From contig NZ_CP162133.1 in assembly GCF_040833955.1 (NCBI RefSeq), positions 1,944,001 through 2,008,000 on the forward strand: DNA of 64,000 nucleotides, written 5' to 3'. The notes under the pieces were generated by a model. It saw nothing but the letters and a program-made list of their open reading frames with translations. It did no database searches and was not told the DNA's origin. Shown piece by piece: positions 19,660 to 31,091 of this stretch. The translations under genes and the position numbers were made by a program. Position 1 is the first letter of the stretch. Every line of letters starts with the position of its first letter. This DNA comes from Leptospira sp. WS60.C2. Its GTDB lineage: Bacteria > Spirochaetota > Leptospiria > Leptospirales > Leptospiraceae.

Positions 19660-22600
19660 CTAATCGTCATCGTCCTCATCATCTGAGTCGTCTGATTCTT
19701 CTTCCAATTCGTCCTCATCTTCGTCTTCTTCCGCCACAAGTTTTGAGAGTGTGGCAGTTGAAACAGGAGCTGATTCTGAAAGTTCGGAAAGTTCTTCTTC
19801 CTCCTCTTCTGATTCCAAGTCCCAATCCAAATCCCCAGGCATTTCCTTGAAAACTTCAATGTCACGGTATTTTTTCATACCAGTTCCTGCAGGGATCATG
19901 TGACCAATGATGACGTTTTCTTTCAGACCCATCAGGTTGTCTGTTTTTCCTTTGATGGCTGCATCGGTTAGAACCTTGGTTGTTTCCTGAAAGGACGCTG
20001 CTGAGAAATAAGACTCAGTATTGAGTGAGGCTTTCGTTAGTCCAAGAAGCACTGGAGTTCCTTGTGCAGGCGATCCACCTTCTTGTTCCACTCGATCATT
20101 TTCTTCATCAAAAAGGAATTTATCCACTTGTTGTTGGTTTACAAACGATGTATCCCCACTGTCAGTGATGATCACCTTTCGAAGCATGGAGCGAACCACA
20201 ACCTCGATGTGTTTATCATTGATATGAACCCCTTGCAATCGGTAGACCTCTTGCACTTCCGATACAAGGTATTCGTGAAGGGCACTTGGCCCTTTGATCG
20301 CGAGGATATCGTGCGGATCGAAGTTTCCTTCATCCAACTGGTCACCACGTTTCACAAAGTCTCCATGACGAACGCGGATTTGTTTTCCGATTGGGATCGC
20401 CACTTTTACTTTTTCCAATTCTGGTGAATCAGGTAGGATATAAAGAATTCGTTTTTCTTTTACGATTTCGCCTTTGTCTTCGATTTTTCCGTCAATTTCA
20501 GCGAGCGTGCAGGCATCTTTCGGACGACGTGCTTCAAAAAGTTCGTCGACCCGTGGGAGACCACCCGTGATATCGCGAGTTTTTTCTGCGACTGATGGGA
20601 TTTTGAAAATCACATCCCCTTCTCGCACCTTGTCTCCATTTTGGAATTGGAGAAGAGCATCCACTGGAACGGAATAACTATCAGAACCAATGATGACTTT
20701 AGGAACAAGACGGTCTTTCTTCTGTTCCACAACTTTTAAAATGATATTGGAAGTTTTTGGGTCCACATCACGACGAACGTTTTTTCCAATCTCCAGGTCT
20801 TCCCACTGGATCGTTCCTGCTGCTTCCGATACGGCTACTTCGTTATACGGGTCAAACTCAGCGAGTGCTTTGTTTTCTTCTACAATGATGCCTTCTTCTG
20901 CTTTTAAGATCGTTCCGATTTTCACTGGAATGACAATGTCATCACCCAAAATTCGGAGAGTTGTTCCGACAAGTGAAACAACACCCGCTTGGTCAGACGT
21001 GATGCGTTGCTCTGTGGATTCGCCCACTTGCGTAGCAAACACTTCCCCTTTTTCAAGGCGCTGTCCGTCTACCACTCGCACACTGGATAAAGATTCCGTG
21101 TTGAATTCTTGGATGAGGCGGTTCACGATGATCGTTCCGCGACGAGCAAATACTTTTGCTCCGTTGGCATTCGTCACCAAACGTCCATTAATCGATTTTA
21201 CCAAAGAACGGAATGGAACTTTGTGTTCCTTCTCTTGGATCGTTGCGGAGGCCGCACCACCCACGTGGAAGGTTCTCATGGTTAACTGTGTTCCTGGTTG
21301 CCCAATGGACTGAGCCGCAATGGTTCCCACTGCTTCTCCAATCTCAGCTGGCACAAGGCGAGCCATGTCCATACCGTAACATTTTGTACAAATTCCGTGA
21401 CGGGAACGGCAAGTGAGCGGAGATCTTACTTTGATTTTATCGTAACCAAGGTTTTCGATCTGTTGGCCGAGTGCTCTTGTGATGAGAGTATCTTTTGGGA
21501 ATACCACTTTTTCAGTCACAGGGTCGACTAGGTCTTCCGCTGTGTAACGACCGAACACTCTGTCCGCAAGAGAAACAATTACGTTTTCCCCTTCTTTTAC
21601 GATTCCGAGAGTGATGTTTGCCTTGGTTCCGCAATCATCTTCAGAAACGATCACGTCTTGGGAAATATCCACAAGACGACGAGTGAGGTAACCCGCATCC
21701 GCTGTTTTTAAGGCAGTATCCGCAAGACCCTTTCTTGCACCATGTGTGGAGATAAAAAATTCTAATACTCCAAGACCTTCACGGAAGTTCGAACGAATCG
21801 CAAGTTCGATGATTTCTCCGGACGGTTTCGCCATAAGACCCCGCATCCCAGCGAGCTGACGGATCTGTTGTTTAGATCCACGAGCACCGGAAGCTGCCAT
21901 GACGTAAACTGGGTTAAATCCCGCTTGGTCTTTTTCAAGTTCCTTGAACATCCCTTCGGTAATGCGGTCATTGGTTTTGGTCCAAATTTCGATTACTTTC
22001 TTACGACGTTCTTCGTTTGTGATAATACCTTTACGGTACTCCATATCCGCTTTTTCGACTTCTTTATTGGCATCATTCACGAGACCTTCTTTTTGAGGAG
22101 AAACTCGGATGTCATCAATGGAAATTGTAGGAGCAAATACAGTCGCGTAGCGGTAACCAAGTCGTTTGATTTCATCCAGCATCACAACTGTGATCCCGGG
22201 GCCAAACTTCTCGTATACGTCTGCAATGATTTTGTTTGTTTCTTTATCACCGAGGGTTCTGTTGATATAAACATACCCTTTTGGCATCACCTGGTTGAAG
22301 ATAAGTCTTCCTGGTGTGGTTTCGATGATTTTACCTTCGTGAAGAACGGAGATTTTAGAGCGAATTTCAACCGTTTTGGTTTCAATCGCATACATCACCT
22401 CTTCGAGACCAGTGAAGAATTTTCCTTCCCCTTTTCCGTCTTTGACTTCAGAAGTGAGGTAATAAATCCCAAGAACGATGTCTTGTGTTGGTCCACAAAT
22501 CGGTTGTCCATTCGCTGGGTTTAAAATGTTATGCGGTGATAACATGAGCATCCAAGTCTCAAGCTGTGCTTTTGGAGCAAGAGGTACGTGGATGGCCATT

Positions 22601-23961
22601 TGGTCCCCATCGAAGTCGGCGTTAAACGCATGACATACGAGTGGGTGGAGTTTGATTGCTTTTCCTTCTACAAGGACTGGTAAAAAGGCTTGGATTCCAA
22701 GTCTGTGAAGTGTTGGAGCACGGTTGAGGAGTACTGGGTGTTCTTTCACCACTGTTTCCAATACATCAAAAACTTCTTTGTCTTCTGCTTCGATTTTTTT
22801 CTTCGCAGATTTGATGTTTGGTGCCAGTTCCAAATCCACAAGGCGCTTCATGATGAATGGTTTGAAAAGTTCCAAAGCCATTTTTTTAGGAAGACCCATT
22901 TGGTGGTATTTGAGTTCAGGACCTACTACGATTACCGAACGACCAGAATAATCTACCCGTTTTCCGAGTAGGTTTTGGCGGAAACGACCTTGTTTTCCTT
23001 TGAGCATATCGGAGATCGATTTAAGCGGACGATTTCCTTTTCCTTTCACAGTTCGTTTGCGACGGCTGTTATCAAAAAGAGCATCGACTGCTTCTTGTAA
23101 CATACGTTTTTCGTTCCGAACGATGATCTCAGGAGCTTTGAGTGCCAAAAGTCGTTTGAGACGATTGTTTCTATTGATCACACGGCGATACAAATCATTG
23201 AGGTCGGAAGTTGCAAAACGTCCCCCCTCAAGTTGTACCATCGGACGAAGTTCTGGTGGGATGACCGGAACTACATCCAGAACCATCCATTCAGGACGGT
23301 TTCCAGAATCACGGAATGCTTCCAGAACTTCGAGGCGTTTAAAAATACGTTTGTCGGAGATTTTGTTTTTGTCTTGGATCTTTTGGCGGATCACACGAGC
23401 TTCTGCGTCCACATCAATGCGTGCGAGAAGTTCTTTGATGGCGTCCCCACCAATCCCTGCGATAAACTTATCACCGTATTCATCTAAATAATTGTGGTAT
23501 TCATCTTCATCGATGAGCTCGCCCCTGTTCCTTCCGGAATCAGCAGGGTCAATGATCACATACTTCTCAAAGTAAAGAACACTTTTGAGTTGGTTGATCG
23601 TCATGTCGAGAAGGAGTCCCATACGAGATGGAACCGATCGGTAGTACCAAATATGCGAAACAGGAGCCGCAAGTTCAATGTGCCCCATTCTTTCACGACG
23701 AACTTTGGAGTGAGTGACCTCAACCCCACATTTGTCGCAAACCACACCTTTATAACGGATGGATTTGAATTTACCGCAGTAACATTCCCAATCCTTTGTG
23801 GTTCCAAAGATTTTTTCGCAGAAAAGACCATCTCGTTCCGGCTTTAGGGTACGGTAGTTGATCGTTTCAGGTTTTTTCACTTCCCCAAACGACCACTCTT
23901 TGATCCGCTCGGGTGATGCCAAACGGATCGTAATCGATTCAAAACTATTGTAATTTCTCAT
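19660..23961 (-). CDS. rpoC: DNA-directed RNA polymerase subunit beta'
   Basis: The catalytic large subunit, 1433 residues. The N-terminal zinc-binding region ([20 protein letters not shown]) is present. The magnesium-binding motif NADFDGD is at residues 447-453, and the second zinc site reads [13 protein letters not shown]. Trigger-loop sequences follow ([20 protein letters not shown]). The last 60 residues (DNA 19663-19842) are a very acidic tail rich in Glu and Asp, ending in DDEDDDD, which most homologues lack. It follows rpoB by 14 bases. Confidence 0.98.
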   Translation of the reverse strand: MRNYNSFESITIRLASPERIKEWSFGEVKKPETINYRTLKPERDGLFCEKIFGTTKDWECYCGKFKSIRYKGVVCDKCGVEVTHSKVRRERMGHIELAAPVSHIWYYRSVPSRMGLLLDMTINQLKSVLYFEKYVIIDPADSGRNRGELIDEDEYHNYLDEYGDKFIAGIGGDAIKELLARIDVDAEARVIRQKIQDKNKISDKRIFKRLEVLEAFRDSGNRPEWMVLDVVPVIPPELRPMVQLEGGRFATSDLNDLYRRVINRNNRLKRLLALKAPEIIVRNEKRMLQEAVDALFDNSRRKRTVKGKGNRPLKSISDMLKGKQGRFRQNLLGKRVDYSGRSVIVVGPELKYHQMGLPKKMALELFKPFIMKRLVDLELAPNIKSAKKKIEAEDKEVFDVLETVVKEHPVLLNRAPTLHRLGIQAFLPVLVEGKAIKLHPLVCHAFNADFDGDQMAIHVPLAPKAQLETWMLMLSPHNILNPANGQPICGPTQDIVLGIYYLTSEVKDGKGEGKFFTGLEEVMYAIETKTVEIRSKISVLHEGKIIETTPGRLIFNQVMPKGYVYINRTLGDKETNKIIADVYEKFGPGITVVMLDEIKRLGYRYATVFAPTISIDDIRVSPQKEGLVNDANKEVEKADMEYRKGIITNEERRKKVIEIWTKTNDRITEGMFKELEKDQAGFNPVYVMAASGARGSKQQIRQLAGMRGLMAKPSGEIIELAIRSNFREGLGVLEFFISTHGARKGLADTALKTADAGYLTRRLVDISQDVIVSEDDCGTKANITLGIVKEGENVIVSLADRVFGRYTAEDLVDPVTEKVVFPKDTLITRALGQQIENLGYDKIKVRSPLTCRSRHGICTKCYGMDMARLVPAEIGEAVGTIAAQSIGQPGTQLTMRTFHVGGAASATIQEKEHKVPFRSLVKSINGRLVTNANGAKVFARRGTIIVNRLIQEFNTESLSSVRVVDGQRLEKGEVFATQVGESTEQRITSDQAGVVSLVGTTLRILGDDIVIPVKIGTILKAEEGIIVEENKALAEFDPYNEVAVSEAAGTIQWEDLEIGKNVRRDVDPKTSNIILKVVEQKKDRLVPKVIIGSDSYSVPVDALLQFQNGDKVREGDVIFKIPSVAEKTRDITGGLPRVDELFEARRPKDACTLAEIDGKIEDKGEIVKEKRILYILPDSPELEKVKVAIPIGKQIRVRHGDFVKRGDQLDEGNFDPHDILAIKGPSALHEYLVSEVQEVYRLQGVHINDKHIEVVVRSMLRKVIITDSGDTSFVNQQQVDKFLFDEENDRVEQEGGSPAQGTPVLLGLTKASLNTESYFSAASFQETTKVLTDAAIKGKTDNLMGLKENVIIGHMIPAGTGMKKYRDIEVFKEMPGDLDWDLESEEEEEELSELSESAPVSTATLSKLVAEEDEDEDELEEESDDSDDEDDDD

Positions 23962-23975
23962 ACTTTTTCCCTTCC

Positions 23976-26900
23976 CTACACGTTTTCAATGGTCTCGAAT
24001 TTGATTTTCTTTTTGTTTTTCGAGAATTCATCTTCGTAATCAGAGATATCCACTTCCAATCCTTCGGAGTCTTTAATGATGATATCGAGGGCAAGACCTC
24101 GTAGTTCCTGCACAAGAACGTTGAAGGACTCAGGGATACCCGGTTTAATCGAGTGGATTCCCTTCACAATCGCTTCGTAAATTCTTGCACGACCTAACAT
24201 ATCATCTGACTTGATAGTAAGTAACTCTTGTAAGGTGTGTGATGCACCATATGCTTCGAGAGCCCAAACTTCCATCTCCCCTAACCTTTGTCCCCCGAAC
24301 TGCGCTTTACCACCGAGTGGTTGTTGCGTTACGAGTGAGTATGGTCCAGTAGACCTAGCATGAATTTTATCATCCACCAAGTGAGCCAGTTTTAACATAT
24401 AGATGTATCCGCAAAAGACTTGGTTGATGAATTTCTCACCAGTTCTTCCATCGTATAACTGAAATTTGCTGTTTTCTGGTAAACCTGCTTTTTTGCAGAA
24501 TTCGTGAACATCACCTTCACTCGCACCATCAAACACGGGAGTTTCAAAATTGATCCCTAGTTTTTTAGCAGCGAAACCAAGTTGTGTTTCAAAGATCTGA
24601 CCGAGGTTCATACGCGAAGGAACACCGAGCGGGTTGAGTACGATATCAACTGGAGTTCCATCTTCCATGTAAGGCATATCTTCTTGTGCCATCACACGTG
24701 CTACAACCCCTTTGTTTCCGTGTCGACCCGCCATCTTATCACCCACGAGGAGTTTACGTTTACGAGCCACATACACTTTCACCATTTCTTCCACGCCAGC
24801 AGCGAGTTCATCGCCTGTTTCACGGGAATAACGTTTGATATCGATCACAGTTCCTTCGAAACCGTTTGGCATACGAAGAGAGGAATCTCTTACTTCTTTT
24901 GCCTTTTCTCCAAAGATGGAGTGTAATAATTTGTATTCTGGAGTGAGGTCAGTTTCCCCTTTAGGAGTCACCATACCAACAAGGATGTCTCCTGGTTTTA
25001 CTTCCGCACCCACACGGATCACACCTGATTCATCCAAATCACGGAACGCTTTGTCCGAAAGGTTTGGAATATCACGAGTGATTTGTTCTTGTCCAAGTTT
25101 GGTTTCCCGAGCTTGGATTTCGAATTCTTCAATGTGAATGGAAGAGAAAACATCGTCTTTGATGATTCTTTCTGAAATCAGAATCGCATCCTCAAAGTTG
25201 TAACCTTCCCAAGGCATAAATGCCACAAGAACGTTACGTCCGAGTGCCAAATAACCAGCATCAGTGGATGGTCCGTTTGCTAGAACAGTTCCCTTTTGGA
25301 GGATTTGTCCGAACTCACCGTATTTTTCCCCTTTGATGATTTGGCCTGCGACAGCAGCACCAACGCCCACTTCTTGCCCTTCTTTGACAATCGCAAGGAA
25401 TTGCACTTCTTCAGAAAGAACAAGTTCATGAACTTCTTTTTCGCCATTAGGAGCTGTGACTTCGATTCGTTCTTTGGAAACTTTACTTACTTTTCCACCG
25501 GTTGTGGTGTGAAGCATGGATACGTTTGGCTTTTGGTTAAAACATGTACCTTGGTTTGTTTTTTTGAATTTAATGAGTGGGTAGTGAACAATCTCTTTCG
25601 ATTGGTCTTCTTTCACCCAAACACCCGTAGCATCCACTTTTGAAACAACGCCATCTTTTTTGGCTACAATACAAACACCAGCATCATACGCAGCACGAGC
25701 TTCCATACCAGTTCCTACAAAAGGAGCTTCTTCTGTTAGGAGTGGAACCGCTTGGCGTTGCATGTTCGAACCCATGAGGGCGCGGTTCGCATCATCATGT
25801 TCGAGGAAAGGGATGAGAGCCGTAGAAACGGATACAACTTGTAGCGGAGCAAGATCCATATATTGAATCTCAGATGGACTACGGAACGGGAAGTCCCCTC
25901 TGTGACGAGTGGAAATAAGTTTGGAAGTAAATTCTCCCTTCTCATCCACAGTCGAGTTCGACTGTGCCATGTAGTGATATTCTTCTTTGTCCGCAGTGAG
26001 GTATTCTACTTGTTTTTGTACTTTTCCATTTTTCACAAGACGGTATGGAGTTTCGATAAACCCATAATCGTTGACTCTTGCAAAACTAGACATGGAAAGA
26101 ATGAGACCAATGTTTGGACCTTCCGGTGTTTCAATTGGGCACATACGACCATAGTGAGAATAATGAACGTCACGAACTTCGAAACCAGCTCTGTCTCGAG
26201 AAAGTCCACCAGGCCCAAGAGCATTTAACCTACGTTTGTGGGTAAGTTCAGCGAGTGGGTTTGTTTGGTCCATAAACTGAGACAGTTGCGAAGATCCAAA
26301 AAACTCATTGATCACAGCTGTGATCGGTTTGATGGAAATCAGAAGTTGCGGAGTTTGTTGTTCCGGCTCCTGCACAGTCATTCTTTCTTTGATGACTCGT
26401 TCCACGCGAGAGAATCCAAGTTTCAACTGGTTTGCGATGAGCTCACCCACAGAACGAATCCTTCTGTTTCCTAAGTGGTCAATGTCGTCTGGATAGTAGT
26501 TTTCTGCCTCAGACATAAGCATGACAAGGTAACGAACGGTTTCGATGATGTCTTGTTTTCTTAAAACTCGATCATCTGCCTTTGAGAACTCTTTTGGATT
26601 GTTGAATTCAAATTTGCTATTGATTTTGTAACGACCGACAACACCTAAATCAAACGTTTTGTGTGAGAAAAAGAGTCGTTTGAGTTCAGCTTCTGCGTTT
26701 TCAATCGTAGAAGGTTCCCCTGGACGCATGATCGTGTGAAATTTTTTCACCGCATCTTCGTAGTCATTCACTCCGTCTTTTTCTAGGCAATTGATGAGAA
26801 CTGGATTGTCTTTTCCTTTTGGAAATTCTATGACATCCACTTCCTTCACTTTCATTTCACGAAGGATAGAGATATTGTCCTCGTTAATTTTGGAACCCGC

Positions 26901-27662
26901 ATCGAGCATCACCTCGCCAGTTTCCATGTTGATGATATCAGCAATGGTTCTTCGACCAATCAGACGTTTGAGGTCTTTTGGATTGGCACCTGCAATTTTC
27001 ATTTTGCTCGAACCGTAGAACAAACGTAATACTTCTTCGTTTGTTCCCATTCCCATTGCTTTCACAAGAAGTGTAGCTGGGAATTTTTTCTTACGATCGA
27101 TTTTGGCAACCAGGATTCCCTTGTTGTCCATTTCGAATTCTAACCAAGAACCTCGGTAAGGGATCACACGAGCAGAGAAAGTATCTCTTACTTGGTCATA
27201 AGAAAAGAAAATACCAGGAGATCTGTGAAGCTGGCTCACCACTACCCTTTCTGCACCGTTGATGATGAAAGTTCCGTGGTCTGTCATCACAGGTAAGTCA
27301 CCCATGTAGACAACTTGTTCGCGGATTTCCCCAGTGTCTTTGATGATGAGTCGGATGACCGCTTTTAATGGAACAGCATAAGAAGAATCAGTGTCTTTGC
27401 ATTCTTGCGGATCGCGTTTAGGCTCTCCTAAGATGTAGTGGCCATATTCCATGACCATATCGTTGTTTGGACTTTCGATTGGGAAGGACTCACGAAAAAC
27501 TGCTTCCAACCCTTGGTTCAAACGTTTGGTCGGATCTTTCACTTCCGACTGGAGAAACCAATCAAAGGATTTTTTCTGTACGTAGATAAGATTAGGAAGT
27601 AAATTGAGGTCGGTAATTTTACCGAAATTTACCCGGTTTCTAATTTGCATTCGGGTATGCAT
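23976..27662 (-). CDS. rpoB: DNA-directed RNA polymerase subunit beta
   Basis: The second-largest polymerase subunit, 1228 residues. The rifampicin region reads [20 protein letters not shown] then [13 protein letters not shown]. The position equal to E. coli Ser531 is Asn (residue 480, codon 26225-26223). An Asn here is the known natural rifampicin-resistance state in spirochaetes, including reports for Leptospira and Borrelia. Other landmarks are [13 protein letters not shown], the catalytic-site [14 protein letters not shown], and the C-terminal [20 protein letters not shown]. It is preceded by a hairpin with a U-run (27711-27751). Confidence 0.98.
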   Translation of the reverse strand: MHTRMQIRNRVNFGKITDLNLLPNLIYVQKKSFDWFLQSEVKDPTKRLNQGLEAVFRESFPIESPNNDMVMEYGHYILGEPKRDPQECKDTDSSYAVPLKAVIRLIIKDTGEIREQVVYMGDLPVMTDHGTFIINGAERVVVSQLHRSPGIFFSYDQVRDTFSARVIPYRGSWLEFEMDNKGILVAKIDRKKKFPATLLVKAMGMGTNEEVLRLFYGSSKMKIAGANPKDLKRLIGRRTIADIINMETGEVMLDAGSKINEDNISILREMKVKEVDVIEFPKGKDNPVLINCLEKDGVNDYEDAVKKFHTIMRPGEPSTIENAEAELKRLFFSHKTFDLGVVGRYKINSKFEFNNPKEFSKADDRVLRKQDIIETVRYLVMLMSEAENYYPDDIDHLGNRRIRSVGELIANQLKLGFSRVERVIKERMTVQEPEQQTPQLLISIKPITAVINEFFGSSQLSQFMDQTNPLAELTHKRRLNALGPGGLSRDRAGFEVRDVHYSHYGRMCPIETPEGPNIGLILSMSSFARVNDYGFIETPYRLVKNGKVQKQVEYLTADKEEYHYMAQSNSTVDEKGEFTSKLISTRHRGDFPFRSPSEIQYMDLAPLQVVSVSTALIPFLEHDDANRALMGSNMQRQAVPLLTEEAPFVGTGMEARAAYDAGVCIVAKKDGVVSKVDATGVWVKEDQSKEIVHYPLIKFKKTNQGTCFNQKPNVSMLHTTTGGKVSKVSKERIEVTAPNGEKEVHELVLSEEVQFLAIVKEGQEVGVGAAVAGQIIKGEKYGEFGQILQKGTVLANGPSTDAGYLALGRNVLVAFMPWEGYNFEDAILISERIIKDDVFSSIHIEEFEIQARETKLGQEQITRDIPNLSDKAFRDLDESGVIRVGAEVKPGDILVGMVTPKGETDLTPEYKLLHSIFGEKAKEVRDSSLRMPNGFEGTVIDIKRYSRETGDELAAGVEEMVKVYVARKRKLLVGDKMAGRHGNKGVVARVMAQEDMPYMEDGTPVDIVLNPLGVPSRMNLGQIFETQLGFAAKKLGINFETPVFDGASEGDVHEFCKKAGLPENSKFQLYDGRTGEKFINQVFCGYIYMLKLAHLVDDKIHARSTGPYSLVTQQPLGGKAQFGGQRLGEMEVWALEAYGASHTLQELLTIKSDDMLGRARIYEAIVKGIHSIKPGIPESFNVLVQELRGLALDIIIKDSEGLEVDISDYEDEFSKNKKKIKFETIENV

Positions 27663-27710
27663 GGAATACTCTCCCTAGAGACGTCAAAATAATAGATGGT
27701 ATGATAAACG

Positions 27711-27751
27711 AAAAAATAGAGGTGGGGACGCCTACGGCCTCCCTGCCTCTA
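27711..27751 (-). terminator. Attenuator-like hairpin between rplL and rpoB
   Basis: On the minus strand TAGAGG pairs with CCTCTA and an inner GGGA-G-GCC/GGC-G-TCCC stem closes over a GTA loop. The hairpin is followed directly by TTTTTT. It lies 36 bases after the rplL stop and 48 bases before rpoB. A partial terminator in this place is well known from E. coli, where it lowers rpoBC transcription relative to the ribosomal genes. Confidence 0.75.
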
Positions 27752-27787
27752 AGTTTTTGAAGACTGGGTTTAAAAATTGGCAACCGA

Positions 27788-28171
27788 TTAACCGGCAGCA
27801 GCAACTTCTACTTGAGCCCCAACACCTTCGAGTTTTTTCTTAATATCAGCAGCTTCGTCTTTAGAAACCCCTTCTTTCACTGATTTTCCACCAGCTTCCA
27901 CAAGAGTTTTCGCATCTGCTAATCCAAGACCAGTGATTTCGCGAACGAGTTTAATTACGTCGATCTTTTTGTCACCGTGTGCTTTCAAGATAACATTGAA
28001 AGTTGCTGGTTCTTCAGCAGCAGCAGCGCCACCACCTGCACCCGCAACAGCCGCTACCGCAACCGGTGCAGCAGCAGAAATCCCGAATTTCTCCTCCATC
28101 TTTTTCACTAGGTCAGCAGCCTGAACTAATGTAAGACTTCCAATTTGTTCTAATAGCGCGTCAACAGACAT
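27788..28171 (-). CDS. rplL: 50S ribosomal protein L7/L12
   Basis: bL12 forms the multicopy stalk that recruits translation GTPases. The 127 residues have the N-terminal dimer domain ([20 protein letters not shown]), an Ala/Gly-rich hinge ([16 protein letters not shown]) and the C-terminal domain with [20 protein letters not shown]. It is the standard length and follows rplJ. Confidence 0.98.
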   Translation of the reverse strand: MSVDALLEQIGSLTLVQAADLVKKMEEKFGISAAAPVAVAAVAGAGGGAAAAEEPATFNVILKAHGDKKIDVIKLVREITGLGLADAKTLVEAGGKSVKEGVSKDEAADIKKKLEGVGAQVEVAAAG

Positions 28172-28206
28172 CTATATTCTCCTTATCCTACTAATCACTA
28201 TGATTA

Positions 28207-28740
28207 CTATTTGCCGTTTTTCTCGGCTACAGCATTGATGGCGCGAGCCAATGATGCCATGATTTGATTGATTCCAGAAGCAATTTGCGTCGTTGGAGCA
28301 TTGACTCCACGTGCAATTTGCGCAAGAAGTTCTTGTTTGGACGGAAGTCCAGCAATCGCCTCTACTCCAGACTTACCCAAAACCTCACCGTCCATATAGC
28401 CGGTTTTGATTTCAAGTTCCTTCTTATCTTTTGCAAAGTCCTTACAAACTTTTGCCACTGCTGGAAGTGCATCCAGAGAGAAAATCGCTGCAAGGGGTCC
28501 TTTGTAAACATCCCCAAAATCAATGGAGTTGTTTTTATGTTCAGAAGACTCTTTTAATGCTCGGAGGAATAGGTTGTTTTTGATAACCTTCATCTCCGAT
28601 CCTTCCTTGCGAAGTTTCGCACGAAGGTTGGACATATCTTCAACAGTTAAACCGCTGTAAGATGCTAAAATAAAATTAGGTCGTTTTTCCAAACGACTTT
28701 TCAATTCCGCTACTGCTTCAATTTTAGATGGATTTGCCAT
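28207..28740 (-). CDS. rplJ: 50S ribosomal protein L10
   Basis: uL10 anchors the L12 stalk. The 177 residues have the N-terminal rRNA-binding domain ([20 protein letters not shown], then LKVIKNxL-like [13 protein letters not shown]) and a C-terminal helix for L12 dimers ([18 protein letters not shown]). It follows rplA by only 12 bases, so the long L10 leader known from E. coli has no room here. Confidence 0.96.
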   Translation of the reverse strand: MANPSKIEAVAELKSRLEKRPNFILASYSGLTVEDMSNLRAKLRKEGSEMKVIKNNLFLRALKESSEHKNNSIDFGDVYKGPLAAIFSLDALPAVAKVCKDFAKDKKELEIKTGYMDGEVLGKSGVEAIAGLPSKQELLAQIARGVNAPTTQIASGINQIMASLARAINAVAEKNGK

Positions 28741-28752
28741 TGTTCTTACTCG

Positions 28753-29445
28753 TTATATGTTCGCGTTTACTAGTTCTTTTACATCGACTTTCACGCCGAT
28801 TCCCATAGTTGCCGCAACAGAGAAAGACTTTAAATAATCACCCTTCGCATCAGAAGGTTTGTCTTTCATAAGAGCTGCTACTACAGCATTGATGTTGTCA
28901 GAAAGTTTATCATCAGAAAAGGAACATTTTCCTACTCCTAAGTGAACCACTCCCCCTTTATCAGGACGATATTCAATACGACCCGCTTTGAGCTCTTTTA
29001 CCGCTTTCGCAACGTCAGTGGTAACAGTTCCAGCCTTTGGTTTCGGCATAAGACCTTTACGACCAAGAACGGGACCTAATTTTCCAACTTCCTTCATCAT
29101 ATCAGGAGTTGCCACACAAGCATCAAAATCAGTCCAACCACCTGAAACTTTTTCGATTAAGTCCATATCGCCTACAAAATCAGCACCAGCTTCTTTTGCC
29201 TCGTTTTGTTTGTCTCCTTTGCAGAAAACCAAAACTCGAATGGTCTTACCTGTTCCGTGCGGAAGAGAAATTGTCCCTCTAACGTTTTGGAGAGATTTAT
29301 AATTGATTTTAGTCGAAATCTCTAAAGTTCCGTCGAACTTTGAGTAACTGGTTGCTTTCGCTAAACCGACTGCTTCACCAAGACTATAAGCCTTTGTGCG
29401 ATCGACCTTTTCTTTGAGTTGGATGTACTTTTTGCCGCGTTTCAT
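28753..29445 (-). CDS. rplA: 50S ribosomal protein L1
   Basis: uL1 forms the mobile stalk by the E site and is an autorepressor of the L11 operon in other bacteria. The chosen ATG (29445-29443) gives 230 residues beginning MKRGKKYIQLKEKVDR, the normal start and length. A longer frame would overlap rplK by 41 bases and add 22 residues without family support. Conserved parts are SLPHGTGKTIRVLVF and the KLGPVLGRKGLMPKPKAGTV signature. Confidence 0.95.
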   Translation of the reverse strand: MKRGKKYIQLKEKVDRTKAYSLGEAVGLAKATSYSKFDGTLEISTKINYKSLQNVRGTISLPHGTGKTIRVLVFCKGDKQNEAKEAGADFVGDMDLIEKVSGGWTDFDACVATPDMMKEVGKLGPVLGRKGLMPKPKAGTVTTDVAKAVKELKAGRIEYRPDKGGVVHLGVGKCSFSDDKLSDNINAVVAALMKDKPSDAKGDYLKSFSVAATMGIGVKVDVKELVNANI

Positions 29446-29470
29446 GACTTCGGTTCCCGTTTCTTTATGA

Positions 29471-29896
29471 TTACTCGACGTTAACACCCATGGAACGACA
29501 AGTTCCAGCAATGATCTTCACTGCTGCATCCATATCGTTTGCATTGAGGTCTTCCATCTTCGTTTTTGCAATTTCTTCTAGTTGTGCGCGTTTGATTGTT
29601 CCCACTTTTACAGTGTGTGGAGTGGCAGATCCACCTTGTAAACCGAGCGCCTTCATCACAAGAAGAGCCGCTGGAGGTGATTTAGTGACGAAAGTAAAAC
29701 TTCTGTCAGAATAAACAGTGATCACGACTGGGAGTTTGAGTCCCATTTGGTTTTTTGATCTTTCATTGAACTGTTTACAAAATTCCATGATATTGAGTCC
29801 GGCCTGACCAAGTGCAGGTCCTACCGGAGGAGCCGGGTTTGCTTTCCCTGCTTCTACTTGGAGTTTAATTTGTTTTACTACTTTCTTTGCAGCCAT
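29471..29896 (-). CDS. rplK: 50S ribosomal protein L11
   Basis: uL11 is at the factor-binding centre and is needed for RelA activation; it is also the thiostrepton site. The 141 residues contain [20 protein letters not shown] (with the Pro residues tied to thiostrepton response), [15 protein letters not shown] and the C-terminal [12 protein letters not shown]. It follows nusG by 39 bases. Confidence 0.98.
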   Translation of the reverse strand: MAAKKVVKQIKLQVEAGKANPAPPVGPALGQAGLNIMEFCKQFNERSKNQMGLKLPVVITVYSDRSFTFVTKSPPAALLVMKALGLQGGSATPHTVKVGTIKRAQLEEIAKTKMEDLNANDMDAAVKIIAGTCRSMGVNVE

Positions 29897-29935
29897 CTCG
29901 TTTCAAGTTCCTTACTAAAAGTCAATCTATCAGTT

Positions 29936-30490
29936 CTATTGTTCCGATTTTACTTGGAGGTAATCCAACTCTACTGGAGTCGATCTTCCAAAAATTTCCA
30001 CACGGACACGAAGCCTTCCCTTATCAGGGAATATTTCATCCACAAGCCCTGTGAAATTTGCAAACGGACCATCTATAATTTTCAATGTTTCGCCCACTTT
30101 GAAGAGGAAACGTGGTCTTGATACTTCTTCCGATTCCACACTTCCCACATCACTGAAGAGATTTTTGATCTCATCAAGTGAAAGTGGCTCAGGACCTTTT
30201 CCTTTTCCACCTACAAAGGTAGATACAGAAGGAAGGTTCTGGATTTTAAATCGAAGGTCATCCGTCATGTTCATCTCAACGAGAACATAACCAGGCATTA
30301 ATTTTTTCTTTGTGACCTTCTTTTTGCCGTTTTTCATTTCGGCAACTTCCATAGAAGGAATCTTCACCGAAAAGATATGATCTTCCAGCTTTTGTTGTTG
30401 GACCATCTTTTCAATGTTTGTTTTCACCTTATTCTCATGACCGGAATAAGTTTGAAGCACATACCATTTTTTATCTGAAGAATCGCCCAC
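29936..30490 (-). CDS. nusG: Transcription termination/antitermination protein NusG
   Basis: NusG binds elongating RNA polymerase and links it to Rho or to ribosomal protein S10. The 184 residues have the NGN domain (WYVLQTYSGHENKVKTNIEK, then PGYVLVEMNMTDD) and a C-terminal KOW domain (GETLKIIDGPFANFTGLVDE). It follows secE by 9 bases, the usual secE-nusG-rplK order. Confidence 0.98.
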   Translation of the reverse strand: MGDSSDKKWYVLQTYSGHENKVKTNIEKMVQQQKLEDHIFSVKIPSMEVAEMKNGKKKVTKKKLMPGYVLVEMNMTDDLRFKIQNLPSVSTFVGGKGKGPEPLSLDEIKNLFSDVGSVESEEVSRPRFLFKVGETLKIIDGPFANFTGLVDEIFPDKGRLRVRVEIFGRSTPVELDYLQVKSEQ

Positions 30491-30499
30491 TAACCTTAC

Positions 30500-30688
30500 C
30501 TATGTTCCTAATGCCCAGAACCACTTTAAAAGCTTCAAGAATACAAAATCCGAAGCTGATAAAAATAGGGAAAAGATAAATACTGTAACTAGGACTACAA
30601 CGGTAGAACTGACTACTTCTTGGCGCGTAGGCCAATGTACTTTTTCAAGTTCTGCTTTACATTCCTGAATGAAACTCGTAGCTTTCAT
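30500..30688 (-). CDS. secE: Protein translocase subunit SecE
   Basis: The small essential clamp subunit of the SecYEG channel. The 62 residues match the short bacterial form: an amphipathic helix with [20 protein letters not shown] followed by one membrane helix ([14 protein letters not shown]). It lies between tRNA-Trp and nusG. The rpmG gene often found next to secE is absent here. Confidence 0.96.
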   Translation of the reverse strand: MKATSFIQECKAELEKVHWPTRQEVVSSTVVVLVTVFIFSLFLSASDFVFLKLLKWFWALGT

Positions 30689-30727
30689 TGATCCTTGTCC
30701 TGTTCTCTAATTCTATATTCCGTAGTT

Positions 30728-30801
<74 letters not shown>

Positions 30802-30806
30802 AAACA

Positions 30807-30880
<74 letters not shown>

Positions 30881-30928
30881 ACGTTTCCCACCCAAGCGCG
30901 GGTTTCCAAGCGAGGCTAGGTTTTTTAC

Positions 30929-30956
30929 ACTATTTTAAATGAGGCTCATTGGTCAA
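30929..30956 (-). promoter_or_regulatory. Candidate promoter of the tRNA-secE-nusG-rpl-rpo transcript
   Basis: On the minus strand TTGACC (30956-30951) and AATAGT (30934-30929) are 16 bases apart. The expected start would be about 45 bases before tRNA-Thr. It is the best -35 match in the 213-base gap between tRNA-Thr and the divergent gene at 31092. The rest of that gap shows no gene. Confidence 0.5.
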
Positions 30957-31091
30957 TGGAAAATGAGTTTATTTCCTGGAAATGGTAAAAAAACAGGAAA
31001 ATTGGTGAAAATCCTGTGTGATTTTAGTTGTGGATTTCCCGGTTCGATAATAGAACCATGTGGGAAACAATCCCCGTATAAGGAATGATTC

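Noticed and set aside
20690..21313. Long open frame (207 codons) on the plus strand opposite rpoC, and similar ones opposite adk, secY and rpoB
   Set aside because: They lie fully antisense to highly conserved genes and have compositions expected from complementing those codons. No family resemblance and no ribosome-binding sites.
29446..29511. Longer N-terminus for L1 from an upstream start
   Set aside because: It would overlap rplK by 41 bases and add residues that the family lacks; ATG 29445 gives the normal protein.
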